From assembly GCA_041389885.1 (NCBI GenBank), contig JAWKRB010000010.1, positions 124,001-188,000 of the forward strand: a stretch of 64,000 nt of DNA. The letters are read 5' to 3'. The translations under genes were made by a program, and so were the position numbers. Below are positions 33,975-43,145 of this stretch, piece after piece. This DNA comes from JAWKRB01 sp041389885 (GTDB taxonomy: Bacteria; Myxococcota_A; Polyangia; Polyangiales; Ga0077539). Position 1 is the first letter of the stretch. Each line of letters opens with the position of its first letter. The notes under the pieces are model-generated. The model searched no databases. It was given only the letters and a program-made list of their open reading frames with translations, and was not told the origin of the DNA.

Positions 33975-35060
33975 GTGGCGGCGTTGACCCTGCGAGGCGT
34001 GCGAAAGGTCCTGGGCGAGAACACCATCCTGCGCGGCATCGACCTGCGCATCGAGGACGGAGAGTTCGCCGTGCTGGTGGGCCCCTCGGGGTGCGGCAAG
34101 AGCACCCTGCTGCGCACCGTCGCGGGCCTCGAAGAGCCCGACGGCGGCAGCGTCGCCCTCGGCGACCGCGACGTCACCCGCGCGGCGCCCAGAGACCGCG
34201 ACATCGCCATGGTCTTTCAGAGCTACGCGCTCTATCCGCACCTCACGGTGCGAGACAACCTCGCGTTCGGGCTGCGCCTTCGCCAGGTCGACGAGGCCGC
34301 CATCGCCGCGCGCGTCGCCGAGGTCTCGAAGACCCTCGACATCGCGCACCTCCTCGACCGGCTCCCCAAGGAGATGAGCGGCGGGCAGCGCCAGCGCGTG
34401 GCCATGGGCAGGGCCATCGCGCGGCGCCCCAGCGTGTTTCTCTTCGACGAGCCCCTCTCGAACCTCGACGCCGCGCTGCGCGCGCAGGTGCGGGTGGAGA
34501 TCAAGAAGCTCCACCAGTCCCTCGGCGCGACGATGCTCTACGTCACCCACGACCAGGTCGAGGCGATGACCCTCGCCGACCGGCTCGTGGTGCTCAACGC
34601 CGGGCGCGTCGAGCAGCAGGGACCTCCCCTCGAGGTCTACCGCCGCCCGGTCTCGCGCTTCGTCGCGGCCTTTCTCGGCTCGCCCTCGATGAACTTTCTC
34701 CCCGCGAAGATCGCCTCCGACGGGCGCGTCGAGGGCGACGGCGTCTCCCTCGCCTACGACGCCGCGCGCTACCCCGCGTTGAAGCCCGGCGACCCCGTCG
34801 AGGTGGGTCTGCGCCCGCACGACGTCTCTCCCGCGAGCGACGGCCGGGTCACCCTCGAGGTCGAGGTGATGGAGCCCATGGGCTTCGAGGCCTACGCGCA
34901 CGGAACCGTTGGGGCACAAGGCTTTGTCGCGCGTCTCGACGGCAGCGCGGCGCTCCCTCGGCCCGGCGAGCGCCTCGCGCTCCACGCGGACGCGGGCTCG
35001 GTGCTGCTCTTTCACCCCGAGACGGGCAGGGCCCTCGACGCGGCGGAGCCCGCGGCGTGA
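33975..35060 (+). CDS. Carbohydrate ABC importer ATPase (MalK/UgpC type)
   Basis: The 361-residue protein has Walker A GPSGCGKST, Q-loop MVFQSYALYPHLTV, signature MSGGQRQR, Walker B FLFDEPLSNLD and switch His YVTHDQVEAMT. A C-terminal regulatory TOBE-like domain (VEVGLRPHDVS) follows. It is therefore the MalK/UgpC branch, energising uptake of sugars or sugar phosphates. The stop overlaps the next GTG start as GTGA at 35057-35060. The start is GTG. Confidence 0.93.
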   Translation: MAALTLRGVRKVLGENTILRGIDLRIEDGEFAVLVGPSGCGKSTLLRTVAGLEEPDGGSVALGDRDVTRAAPRDRDIAMVFQSYALYPHLTVRDNLAFGLRLRQVDEAAIAARVAEVSKTLDIAHLLDRLPKEMSGGQRQRVAMGRAIARRPSVFLFDEPLSNLDAALRAQVRVEIKKLHQSLGATMLYVTHDQVEAMTLADRLVVLNAGRVEQQGPPLEVYRRPVSRFVAAFLGSPSMNFLPAKIASDGRVEGDGVSLAYDAARYPALKPGDPVEVGLRPHDVSPASDGRVTLEVEVMEPMGFEAYAHGTVGAQGFVARLDGSAALPRPGERLALHADAGSVLLFHPETGRALDAAEPAA

Positions 35061-37225
35061 GGGCCTCCCTCGCCGCGCTCCTGCTGCTGTGCGTGGGCGT
35101 GCTCGCGCCGGGATCCGCCTGGGCGCAGCGCCTGGTGCTCTGGCACGCCTACCGCGGCGACGAGCAGCGGGCGCTGGAGGGCGCGGTGGAGGCGTGGCGG
35201 CGCGCGGCGCACCCGGGGGTGACCGTCGAGGTGCTCGCGATGCCCTTCGAGAGCTACGCGTCGAAGCTCGAGTCGGCGATCCCTCACGGCAACGGGCCCG
35301 ACCTCTTCATCGACGCGCACGAGCGGGTGACCAGCTACCGCGCGCGGGGGCTCCTCGCGCCCGTGGCGAGCCTCGGCGAGGCGGAGTACACCGCGCGCTT
35401 CGACGACACCGCCGTGCGCGCGTTCTCCTCCGACGGGTCGCTCTGGGCCGTGCCCCTCTCGGTGAAGTGCGTCGCGCTCTACCTCAACCCCGCGCTGGTG
35501 CATGGCGAGGTGCGCTCCCTCGCCGACCTCGAGGCGCTGCGGAGCTCCCTCCCCCGCGACAGCTACCCCCTCGTGTACGAGGCCTCGAGCGCGTATTTTC
35601 ACGCGGCCTTCGCGCACGCCTTCGGCAGCGGGTACCTCGACGAGCGCGGGCGCTACCTCTTCGTCGGCGACGGCGCCGAGCGCAGCGTCGCGCGGGTGCT
35701 CGCGATGCTCGACGCGCGCACGATCCCCGAAGAGGCGAGCGGGACCCTCGTCTCGCAGCTCTTTCTCACCGGCCACGCCGCCGCGGCGATCTCGGGCCCG
35801 TGGCTCGCGGCCGAGCTCGGCGACCGCGTGCGCTTCACCGTGCAGCCGCTGCCCACGGTGCCCGAGGCCGAAGGACGTTCGCTGGAGCCCTTCGCCACCG
35901 TCGAGGGCGCGCTGCTCTCGGCGCACGCGAGGGAGCCCGCGCTGGCGAGGGTCCTCGCGCGGGCGCTGGGCGAGGTGCCGGCGGCGGTGACGCGCGCGCG
36001 CGTCGGGCGGCAGGTGGTGGCGACGCGCGAGGCGTGGGAGCGCTCTCCCGAGCTCGCCCGCGACCCGGTGCTCTCGGCCTTTCGCCGCGCCTCGATGGGC
36101 GCGCGGCCGATGCCCACGCACGCCCGCATGCGCGCCGCGTGGGAGCCCGCGCGCATGGCCCTCGCGAAGGCGCTGCGCCGCGACGGCACCGTGCGCGCCG
36201 CGCTCGACGAGGGCGCGAGACGCTTCGCCGACGTGACCCGACCGCTGCCCCGACGTCGCGACGGCACCCTCGCGCTCCTCGCGGTGGGCGCGGCGGCGCT
36301 GGGGCTGTGCCTCTCGGCGCTCCGCCGCGCGCGCGACCCTGACTATCGTATCGCCTTGCGCCGCAGCGCGTCGGCGTACCTCTGGGTGGGGCACGCGGCG
36401 CTCGCGGTGGGGCTGCTGGTGGTGACGCCGGTGGTGATCGGCGCGGCGACCTCGCTCTACGCGACCGAGTCGGGGCGGTCGTACTACGTGGGCCTCGCGA
36501 ACTACGTCGACATCCTCATCGCGCGGGGCGGGCCGTTGCTGGCGACGGGGAGCTTCTACCGCGTGCTCCTGGTGACCTGCCTCTGGACGGCGGTGAACAT
36601 CACCCTGCACCTCGCCCTGGGCGTGTCGCTCGCGCTGCTGCTCTCGCGGCCCGCGCTGCGGATGAAGGCGATGTATCGGGTGCTGCTGATCCTCCCGTGG
36701 GCGGTGCCGTCGTACGTGACGGCGCTGGCGTGGAAGGGGATGTTTCACCGGCAGTTCGGCGCGATGAACGCGCTGCTGGTGGCGCTCGGGGGGGAGCCGA
36801 TCTCGTGGTTCGCGCGCTTCTCGACGGCCTTCGCGGCGAACGTGGCGACGAACGCGTGGCTGGGCTTTCCCTTCATGATGGTGGTGACCATCGGCGCCCT
36901 CGCGGGCATTCCCAGGGACCTCTACGAGGCCGCCTCCGTCGACGGCGCGACCTCGTGGCAGCAGTTCTGGAAGATCACCGTCCCGATGCTCCGCCCCTCC
37001 CTGGGCCCCGCCGTGGCCCTGGGCACCATCTGGACCTTCAACCAGTTCAACGTGGTCTTTCTCGTCTCGGGCGGCGAGCCTGACGGCGAGACCGAGATCC
37101 TCGTGAGCGAGGCCTACCGCTGGGCCTTCACCCGCCAGGCGCAGTACGGCTACGCCGCGGCCTACTCGGTGCTCATCTTCGGGCTGCTGGCGCTCGCCAC
37201 GCGCCGCCGGGGGAGCGCGCGATGA
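35057..37225 (+). CDS. Fusion of periplasmic sugar-binding protein and MalF-type permease
   Basis: The 722-residue protein begins with a signal peptide (SLAALLLLCVGVLAPGSAWAQ). Residues about 22-395 form a MalE-like solute-binding domain (LVLWHAYRGDEQRALEGAVEAW, PHGNGPDLFIDAHERV, SGPWLAAELGDRVRF). A transmembrane helix near residue 402 follows, then a complete MalF-type permease with the EAA loop (EAASVDGATSWQQFWKITVPMLRP, near residue 624). In most importers these are two proteins. Both flanking junctions are 4-nt overlaps, giving a tight operon with MalK and MalG. Confidence 0.88.
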   Translation: MRASLAALLLLCVGVLAPGSAWAQRLVLWHAYRGDEQRALEGAVEAWRRAAHPGVTVEVLAMPFESYASKLESAIPHGNGPDLFIDAHERVTSYRARGLLAPVASLGEAEYTARFDDTAVRAFSSDGSLWAVPLSVKCVALYLNPALVHGEVRSLADLEALRSSLPRDSYPLVYEASSAYFHAAFAHAFGSGYLDERGRYLFVGDGAERSVARVLAMLDARTIPEEASGTLVSQLFLTGHAAAAISGPWLAAELGDRVRFTVQPLPTVPEAEGRSLEPFATVEGALLSAHAREPALARVLARALGEVPAAVTRARVGRQVVATREAWERSPELARDPVLSAFRRASMGARPMPTHARMRAAWEPARMALAKALRRDGTVRAALDEGARRFADVTRPLPRRRDGTLALLAVGAAALGLCLSALRRARDPDYRIALRRSASAYLWVGHAALAVGLLVVTPVVIGAATSLYATESGRSYYVGLANYVDILIARGGPLLATGSFYRVLLVTCLWTAVNITLHLALGVSLALLLSRPALRMKAMYRVLLILPWAVPSYVTALAWKGMFHRQFGAMNALLVALGGEPISWFARFSTAFAANVATNAWLGFPFMMVVTIGALAGIPRDLYEAASVDGATSWQQFWKITVPMLRPSLGPAVALGTIWTFNQFNVVFLVSGGEPDGETEILVSEAYRWAFTRQAQYGYAAAYSVLIFGLLALATRRRGSAR

Positions 37226-38070
37226 ACCGATCTCCCTGGTGGGTGAGCGCGCTGGTGCACGCCGCGCTGATCCTCGCCGTGTGCTTCGCGCTCTACCCCG
37301 TGCTGTGGGTGGTGTCGCTCGCGCTGTCTCCCTCGGGCACGCCGTCGTTTCGCGCGGTGCCCCTCCCCGACGCGGTCTCGCTGGTGAACTTTCGCGAGGT
37401 GCTCGGCGCGTCCAACGGCGCGGGGCAGTGGCTCTTCGGGCGGCAGCTCCTCAACTCGATCGTGGTGAGCGTCGCCACGGCCGCGGTGAGCGTCGGCCTC
37501 GCGACGCCCGCGGCCTACGCGATGGCGCGCTTCGCCTTCGTCGGGCGCGACGCGGGCACGAGGGTGCTCCTCGCGACGCAGATGTTCCCTGGGGTGGCGA
37601 CGGCGGTGCCGCTGTACGTGATCCTCGACCAGCTCCACCTGCTCGACACCAAGGCCGGGCTGGTGCTGGTCTACGCGACGACCTCGCTGCCCTTCGCGCT
37701 GTTTCAATTGCGCGGGGCCTTCGAGGCGATCCCCCGCGACCTCGAAGAGGCCGCGATGGTCGACGGCGCCACGCGCTGGCAGGCCTTTGTGAAGGTCGTG
37801 CTCCCGGCCGCGCGGCCGGCGATCGCGGTGACCTCGCTCTTCGCCTTCATGGCCGCGTGGAACGAGTTCATCCTCGCCGCGACCTTTCTCTCGCACGACA
37901 CGGCCTTCACGCTCCCCGTCGCGCTGCAGCGGTACGTGGGCGAGTACGACGCCGCCTGGGGGCGCTTCGCCGCGGGCGCGATCCTCGTGTCGGTGCCCGT
38001 GATGGCGATCTTCTACGCCGTGCAGAAGCACCTCGTGGGCGGGCTCACCGCGGGGGGCGTCAAGGGCTGA
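37222..38070 (+). CDS. MalG-type sugar ABC permease
   Basis: This 282-residue protein has six predicted helices and the permease coupling motif EEAAMVDGATRWQAFVKVVLPAARP. ASNGAGQWLFGRQLLNSIVVSVATA near residue 70 is typical of MalG-type partners. It pairs with the MalF part of the preceding fusion to form the importer channel. The ATG overlaps the preceding stop (ATGA). No repressor or sugar-catabolic gene is adjacent, so the substrate remains open. Confidence 0.92.
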   Translation: MNRSPWWVSALVHAALILAVCFALYPVLWVVSLALSPSGTPSFRAVPLPDAVSLVNFREVLGASNGAGQWLFGRQLLNSIVVSVATAAVSVGLATPAAYAMARFAFVGRDAGTRVLLATQMFPGVATAVPLYVILDQLHLLDTKAGLVLVYATTSLPFALFQLRGAFEAIPRDLEEAAMVDGATRWQAFVKVVLPAARPAIAVTSLFAFMAAWNEFILAATFLSHDTAFTLPVALQRYVGEYDAAWGRFAAGAILVSVPVMAIFYAVQKHLVGGLTAGGVKG

Positions 38071-38321
38071 AGGTTGGGGTGGCAGGCGCTCACCGTCGCA
38101 CGCAACGACGGGCTGCGAGGGCCCGACGGCACCACCGCCGCCGAGAGACTCTTCGACCTGCGCACGCCCCCGCCACGGCGTGACCTCACCCCTGCGTCCC
38201 CCGCTCCGGGGTGCCCCTCATCTGCGTCAAGCGACACATTCGCGGAGGAATTCAAGGCACGCGGCGAGGGCGGGTGGTTCGATCGGACGTGGATCGAGCC
38301 GACCGAGGGGAGGCGATGAAG
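38071..38321. other. Non-coding gap after the importer operon, holding one 54-bp dispersed repeat
   Basis: No convincing gene is seen in these 251 bp. The gap separates the convergent importer and Uma2 genes. It contains copy 1 of the short dispersed repeat at 38217-38270. No clear terminator was found. Confidence 0.6.
38217..38270 (+). repeat. 54-bp dispersed repeat, copy 1
   Basis: About 49 of 54 bases match the reverse complement of 53322-53375. The core includes AAGCGACACATT and the right end GGCACGCGGCGAGGG. This copy is intergenic; the other lies inside a VWA-domain lipoprotein gene. Confidence 0.8.
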
Positions 38322-38891
38322 CTACCCGGTGAGCTCGACGCCGTCGTAGACCGCGTCGACCGGGATCGCGCCCCCCAGCGGGGCCAGCGGAACCGCGCCG
38401 CCCTCGATGCTCTGTGTGTAGAGCCAGTTCTCCCCGTCGCGGGTGAGCACCTCGACGCGCCGCTCCCACTGCGACACCAGCACATACGCGCGGAGCGTCG
38501 GGATCTGCCGGTAGTTCTGGAACTTCACTCCGCGGTCGTATCGCTCGGTGGAGTCGGAGAGGACCTCGACGATGACCGTAGGATTGGTGACGGCGTTCGG
38601 GTCGTCGGGGGCGGTCTCGCGGGGGCCGCAGACCACCACCGCGTCGGCGTAGGTGTCGAGCCCCGTTGCCACGACGCGGAGCTTCAGGTCCGATGAGTAG
38701 ACGCGGCACCGCCCATCGCCGATCAGGCCGCGGAGCGCGACGCCCACCGTGAACGACAGTTCGGCATGCGCAGGGGTCCCCCCGGCCATGGCCCACGCCT
38801 GGCCGTCGAAGAACTCATGCTTCACACCGGTGCGCTGTTCGAGCGCGAGGTATTCGTCGTGGGAAAGCCTCTGTCGATGCGCTGCGGTCAT
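38322..38891 (-). CDS. Uma2-family (DUF820) putative endonuclease
   Basis: The 189-residue protein has the Uma2/PD-(D/E)XK-like pattern: LSHDEYLALEQRTGVKHEFFDGQAWAM (E-Y-x-DG), VYSSDLKLRV, TYADAVVVCG, NPTVIVEVLSDSTERYDRGVKFQNYRQIP and YVLVSQWERRVEVLTR. Asp in Y.DAVVV, Glu in IVEVLS and Lys in VKF are expected catalytic residues. Many such genes lie near mobile or repeated DNA. Their role is unsettled. Repeats flank it on both sides here. Confidence 0.88.
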   Translation of the reverse strand: MTAAHRQRLSHDEYLALEQRTGVKHEFFDGQAWAMAGGTPAHAELSFTVGVALRGLIGDGRCRVYSSDLKLRVVATGLDTYADAVVVCGPRETAPDDPNAVTNPTVIVEVLSDSTERYDRGVKFQNYRQIPTLRAYVLVSQWERRVEVLTRDGENWLYTQSIEGGAVPLAPLGGAIPVDAVYDGVELTG

Positions 38892-39209
38892 CGCCTCCTG
38901 AGGCTACCACGGGACTTCATCGCCCCCCGCTCGCACCCCTGAGCCCTCGAAGAGTGCCGTCAGGAGTCATCCTCGACGCGCCCCCATGGATTCACGCGAA
39001 TTGTCGCACGTGGGTCTCCACTCGGAGCTTTCCTGAACGCTCCCACGATGGCGTGGCAGCTCGCGCACCCAGAGTCCCGTCGGGGGTGAGGGCGAGGGCG
39101 ATCCGGTGCCTTCTTCTTGCACTTTCAGTCGCTTCTCGATTCGCTTCCGTGCATCCCCTGCCCCGACCGTTCATGGCGCCGACCGCGCTCTGGAAGGCTC
39201 TTCTCCCGG
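38892..39209. other. Non-coding gap occupied mostly by the 245-bp dispersed repeat
   Basis: Between the Uma2 start and the aminotransferase stop there is no supported gene. Most of the 318 bp is dispersed repeat copy A. Short open frames in it are not conserved across the two copies. Confidence 0.6.
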
Positions 39210-39224
39210 TCACTGCGGCCCCAT
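38982..39224 (+). repeat. About 245-bp dispersed repeat, copy A
   Basis: The left end (CCCCATGGATTCACGCGAA followed by TTGTC) and right end (GTTCATGGCGCCGACCGC, then CTTCTCCCGGTCACTG and CCCCAT) closely match 57734-57978 in the same orientation. The middle is much more diverged. The right end runs into the aminotransferase gene and supplies its last codons and stop. It is therefore an element with conserved ends, perhaps non-coding. Confidence 0.8.
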
Positions 39225-40448
39225 CGAGTTCATTCGGACTCCCGGCCTCCCTCCGCCCTCGCGACGAAGCGCGGCGATCATCCTCGCGAGCTCCTCATCG
39301 CTCCGAATCGCGCGCACCGGGAGGTACACCCCGCTCGCGGCGAGGCGCACGCTCACCGGGAAGCGCGTCGCGTCGCCCGTGCTCGACGTGAGGTAGTCGC
39401 CTCGTGTGTCGAAGCCGGCGCGGTGCAGGGACGCGCGTAGCCCGCGGGGGTCTTCTGCGCGCAGCACGAGGTTCACGAAGGTCGCGCGGCGGTCGTCCTC
39501 CCACGTCGGCGCCTCGACGCCGCGAAAGGGCGCGGCCTCGATCACCGCACGGGCCCGCGCGCGCTGCCCGTCGATGTCGCGAAGCGCGCGGGGCAGGTGC
39601 GAGCGCGCGAGCTCGGCGCACACCGAGGGCATCGCGGCGTAGGTCGGCACCGCCGGGGGATCGCACGCGAGGGGCCGCTCTCGCATCAGCGTCTCGTACA
39701 GGTCTCCCCCCACCGCGCGCTGAAGATGTTGCAGCGCAAGGGGATAGAGCGTGTCACCGAACATCACCGTGCCCCCGAGGGCCGAGAGCAGCGAGCGCGC
39801 GACCTCGGCGCGGGGGAGCGTCGGAGACTCGCGCTCCTGCGCCTTGAGCCACGCGGCCACCTCGTCGTCGTCGGTGATCACCGCGCCGCCCATGACCCCG
39901 GTGAGCCCCTTGGTGAGCGAGAGGCTGAACGCTCCGCCCAGGCCCCAGCGGCCCACCGAGCGCCCGGCCATCGAGGCGCCGAAGGCGTGGGCGCAGTCCT
40001 CGACGAGCCAGAGCCCGCGGGCCTCGGCGAAGGCGCGCCAGGCGTGGAGGTCGTTGGGGCGGCCGAAGAAGTGCCCGAGCATCACGGCGCGGGTGCGCGG
40101 GGTCACGGCGCGGGCGGCGAGGTCGAGGTCCATTTCGCCGTGAGGTCCGCGCACGTCGACGAAGACGGGACGCAGCGCCGCGCGGCGCACCATCGCGGGC
40201 ACCGCGAAGAAGTTGTAATCGGGGAGCAGCACCTCAGACCCAGGCGCGCGCGTGCCGACCCAGCGCAGCAGCGCGTGCAGCCCCGTGCGCGCGTCGGGGA
40301 ACAACGCCGCGTGCTTCGCGCCCGTCTCGCGCGTGAGCGACTCGCGGAGCGCGGCGCGGGGCTCTGGGCGGTCGTCTCCCGCGAGGCAGCGCGCGAGGGC
40401 GCGGAGCAGGGCCGCGCGCTCCAGCGGAACGACGTCGCGAGGGGTCAC
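39210..40448 (-). CDS. DegT/DnrJ/EryC1-type PLP aminotransferase
   Basis: The 412-residue protein has the sugar-aminotransferase pattern: DARTGLHALLRW, LLPDYNFFAVPAMVRRA, EDCAHAFGA (Asp151, PLP pyridine) and the Schiff-base Lys180 in SLTKGLTG. This family transaminates keto sugars or cyclitols using Glu or Gln. The start GTG overlaps the glycosyltransferase stop (GTGA), so it is the last gene of a five-gene operon. The final MGPQ and stop are encoded by the 245-bp dispersed repeat, so the original C-terminus was probably replaced. Confidence 0.88.
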   Translation of the reverse strand: MTPRDVVPLERAALLRALARCLAGDDRPEPRAALRESLTRETGAKHAALFPDARTGLHALLRWVGTRAPGSEVLLPDYNFFAVPAMVRRAALRPVFVDVRGPHGEMDLDLAARAVTPRTRAVMLGHFFGRPNDLHAWRAFAEARGLWLVEDCAHAFGASMAGRSVGRWGLGGAFSLSLTKGLTGVMGGAVITDDDEVAAWLKAQERESPTLPRAEVARSLLSALGGTVMFGDTLYPLALQHLQRAVGGDLYETLMRERPLACDPPAVPTYAAMPSVCAELARSHLPRALRDIDGQRARARAVIEAAPFRGVEAPTWEDDRRATFVNLVLRAEDPRGLRASLHRAGFDTRGDYLTSSTGDATRFPVSVRLAASGVYLPVRAIRSDEELARMIAALRREGGGRPGVRMNSMGPQ

Positions 40449-41131
40449 CGCGGCGCTCCGTAGCGCGCGCGGAGGCGGAGCATACGCAGGAGAATTCGGG
40501 TCCCGTCTCGCACCGCGCGGAGGCCGCTGCGGCCGTGGGCGCGGGCCTCGCGGGTGACCCCCACCTCCACCACGCGCCCTCCCCGCGCGAGGGTCTGCAG
40601 GAGCATCTCGGTCTCGATGTCGTAGGCCCTCGCCTCGAGGCTCATGCGCTCGAACGCGCTGCGGCGCAGGGCCCTGAACCCCGCCTGGGAGTCTGTGATG
40701 CGCGCCGAGAAGAGCGCGTTGAGCAGCCCCGTGAGCGCGAGGTTGCCCGCGCGGTTGATCGGGGTGATCGCGCCGCGCTCGAAGGTGCCCATGAAGCGTG
40801 AGCCCACGACCATGTCGACCTCCGGCGCGAGGGCGGCGAGGAGCAGGGGGATCTCGTCGGGGCGGTCCTGCCCGTCGCCGTCGAGGAGCACGAGGACCTC
40901 GGCCCTCGCGCGCGCCAGGCCCTCGCGGAGCGCGACCCCTTTGCCCCGATTGCGCGGCAGCGCCAGCACCGTCGCCCCCGCGAGCCTCGCCTGCGCGGCC
41001 GTGTCGTCTCGGGACCCGTCGTCGACCACGATCACCTCGCCCAGCGACGGCGTGTGCGCGACGCAGCCTCGCACCACGGCCCCGATGCTCGGCGCCTCGT
41101 TGAACGCCGCGATGACCACGTCAACACTCAC
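40445..41131 (-). CDS. GT2-family glycosyltransferase (polyprenyl-phosphate type)
   Basis: The 228-residue protein starts with GTG (VSVDVVIAAFNEAPSIGAVV). It has the GT-A motifs EVIVVDDGSRDDTA and VLVLLDGDGQDRPDEIP (the DxD-like DGDGQ), then VVGSRF and ITDSQAGFRALRR. This is the dolichyl-phosphate mannose synthase-like branch, which typically transfers a sugar to polyprenyl phosphate. It lacks a C-terminal membrane anchor. It overlaps both neighbours by 4 nt. Confidence 0.9.
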   Translation of the reverse strand: MSVDVVIAAFNEAPSIGAVVRGCVAHTPSLGEVIVVDDGSRDDTAAQARLAGATVLALPRNRGKGVALREGLARARAEVLVLLDGDGQDRPDEIPLLLAALAPEVDMVVGSRFMGTFERGAITPINRAGNLALTGLLNALFSARITDSQAGFRALRRSAFERMSLEARAYDIETEMLLQTLARGGRVVEVGVTREARAHGRSGLRAVRDGTRILLRMLRLRARYGAPR

Positions 41132-42045
41132 CAGGGCGCCCCCCGCGCGCCGTCTCGCGCCCACGCCTCGGCCTGCACCCCGAAGATCGTCGCCCACACG
41201 TTCACGTCGTCGCTCCCTGGCTCGTAGCGAAGTCCCCCGCTCGGGTGCTGGCACCGGGCGAGAAAGCCCCTCCCGCGGGCGATCTCCGCGGCGTAGACCT
41301 CGCGGTCCACCGCGCTCCAGAGCCGCACCGCCTGCGCCGTCGCGTCGGCCCGCAGCGGACCTTCGGCGCGCGCGCCGTCGTGCCACGCGCGCAGGCCGCC
41401 GCTCGGGTCCTGGGCCCAGGCGGTCCACCGGGCGCCGTCGAGGAGCTGCGCGCGCGCGAACGCGTGGCCGCGGCCCGCGAGCCAGAGCCTCGCTTCGAGG
41501 GCGTAGAGGTGCGCGTGGAGGTAGGTCACACCGCGCCCTGTGCCGTCGTCGAGGCGGAGCCCGCGCGCGTCGAGCAGGGCGCCCCGGTCGAGGTCGAGCG
41601 CGGCCTCGTCGAGCTCGATGCCGCTCTCCTGCAAGGCGATCGCGCACTTGAGCAGGTGAGGTCCCCGCGAGGCGCTCCACCGCGGCGCCGGAGCGCCGCA
41701 GACCGGGCCGTCGCGGAGGTCGGCGGCGAGCCGCGCGGCCACGGCGCGCAGGGTGGCGTCGGGCTCGCGGGCGGCGCGCAGGCCGCGGAGGGCGACGGCG
41801 GCGTCGAAAGCGTAGGTCACCCCGTCGCGGCCGAGGCGCGCGTCGTCGTCGAGCTGCGCGACGAGCCAGCGCCGCACCGCGGGCGCGCGGGGGTCGTCGG
41901 CGAAGGCGCAGAGCCAGAGGCCCGCGATCTCGGGGTAGGGATAGCCAGGGTGCGCGGGGTTGCTCCACGACATCACCGCGCCGTCGTCGCGCACGACCTC
42001 GGGACCCAGCAGCCACGCGCGCGCCGCGCCCGCGTCGAGGATCAC
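41128..42045 (-). CDS. Unknown protein, possibly an alpha/alpha-toroid enzyme
   Basis: This 305-residue, mostly helical protein lacks a signal peptide. It has repeated aromatic-rich segments: GYPYPEIAGLWLCAFADD, DGVTYAFDAAVALRGL, GRGVTYLHAHLYALEARLWL, ATAQAVRLWSA and DDVNVWATIFGVQAEAW. The spacing resembles alpha-hairpin toroid enzymes such as prenyltransferase/squalene-cyclase repeats, glycoside hydrolases or epimerases. I cannot assign one. GTG start and both ends overlap neighbours by 4 nt, so it belongs to the nucleotide-sugar operon. Its place between WecB and a GT2 suggests action on a sugar or glycolipid. Confidence 0.65.
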   Translation of the reverse strand: MILDAGAARAWLLGPEVVRDDGAVMSWSNPAHPGYPYPEIAGLWLCAFADDPRAPAVRRWLVAQLDDDARLGRDGVTYAFDAAVALRGLRAAREPDATLRAVAARLAADLRDGPVCGAPAPRWSASRGPHLLKCAIALQESGIELDEAALDLDRGALLDARGLRLDDGTGRGVTYLHAHLYALEARLWLAGRGHAFARAQLLDGARWTAWAQDPSGGLRAWHDGARAEGPLRADATAQAVRLWSAVDREVYAAEIARGRGFLARCQHPSGGLRYEPGSDDVNVWATIFGVQAEAWARDGARGAPW

Positions 42046-43136
42046 CAGCCGCGCTCCAGCCGCGCGTGGAGGTCCGCCGCGATGCGCGCGCCGGCCTCTC
42101 CGTCGCCGTACTCGCCGAAGGGCTCGTCGAGGGAGGCATCTCGCTGCAGCGCCGAGAGCAGCGCGGGGAGCACGGTGTCGGGGGAGGTCCCGACGACCTG
42201 GGCGACGCCGCGGCGCACGGCCTCGACGCGCTCGGTGCCCGCGCGCAGCACCAGCAGCGGGCGGCGCAGGTACGCGGCCTCTTCTTGCACGCCCCCGGAG
42301 TCGGTGAGCACCACGCTGGCGCGCGCGAGGAGGCGCAGAAAATCCGCGTGAGGCATGGGCTCGTGGAGGCGCACGCGGGGGAGGCCCTCGAGCGCCGCGC
42401 GGGGCGCCTCGTGGGCGCCGGGGTGAGGGTGGAGCACGTAGTCGACCTCGACCTCGGGGTGCGCCGCGAGGAGCGCCGCGACCGACGCGCACACGCCCCG
42501 CACGCCCTCGCCGAAGTTCTCCCGGCGGTGGCAGGTCACCAGCACCCGAAGCGAGCGATCCCCTTGCGGCACAAGGGTCTCTGCGTGCATCTGGCGCAGC
42601 GCGTCGATGCTGGTGTTGCCCACGACCACCACGCGCGCGGGGTCGACGCCCTCGCGCAGGAGGTTGTCGCGGCTCTGCGGGGTGGGCGCGTAGAGCGCCG
42701 ACGCGAGGCGGTCGACGAGGGCGCGGTGCATCTCTTCGGGGAAGGGCGAGCACGGGTCGCCGCTGCGCAGCCCCGCCTCGACGTGCGCGACCGGGAGCCC
42801 GGCGTAGAAGCCCGCGAGGGCGCCGCCGAGGGTGCTGGTGGTGTCGCCCTGCACGATCACCGCGCGGGACGGGCGCTCGCGGAGCCGCGCGGAGACGGCG
42901 CGCACGGCGGCGGCGAGGCTCTCGCCCAGGCGCGGGGGCGCGTCGGTCAGGGCGAGGCGCGCGGTGGGCGCGAGGGCGCAGTCTGCGAGGGCGACGTCGA
43001 GCAGCGCGCCCTGCTGCGCGAGGGCGCAGAGGTCGACGTCAAACACGCCGCGCGCACGCATCGCGCGGAGCACCGGCGCCATCTTCAGGACCTCCGGGCG
43101 GGTCCCGACGACGACGGTCACAGGGAACAAAGCCAT
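42042..43136 (-). CDS. wecB: UDP-N-acetylglucosamine 2-epimerase (non-hydrolysing)
   Basis: This 364-residue protein has the WecB hallmarks: VTVVVGTRPEVLKMAPVL, VIVQGDTTSTLGGAL, AHVEAGLRSGDPCSPFPEEMHR, VVVGNTSIDAL and LTDSGGVQEEAAYL. It would interconvert UDP-GlcNAc and UDP-ManNAc, the first step to ManNAc-derived sugars. It overlaps the next gene by 4 nt. The radical SAM gene ends 9 bp upstream. The aminotransferase in the same operon suggests a more highly modified amino sugar. Confidence 0.92.
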   Translation of the reverse strand: MALFPVTVVVGTRPEVLKMAPVLRAMRARGVFDVDLCALAQQGALLDVALADCALAPTARLALTDAPPRLGESLAAAVRAVSARLRERPSRAVIVQGDTTSTLGGALAGFYAGLPVAHVEAGLRSGDPCSPFPEEMHRALVDRLASALYAPTPQSRDNLLREGVDPARVVVVGNTSIDALRQMHAETLVPQGDRSLRVLVTCHRRENFGEGVRGVCASVAALLAAHPEVEVDYVLHPHPGAHEAPRAALEGLPRVRLHEPMPHADFLRLLARASVVLTDSGGVQEEAAYLRRPLLVLRAGTERVEAVRRGVAQVVGTSPDTVLPALLSALQRDASLDEPFGEYGDGEAGARIAADLHARLERGW

Positions 43137-43145
43137 CGCGGCGGA

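Noticed and set aside
38992..39213. A small protein encoded on the minus strand of dispersed repeat copy A
   Set aside because: Copy B does not keep the same frame towards the other end, and the centre has diverged, so protein-level selection is not supported.
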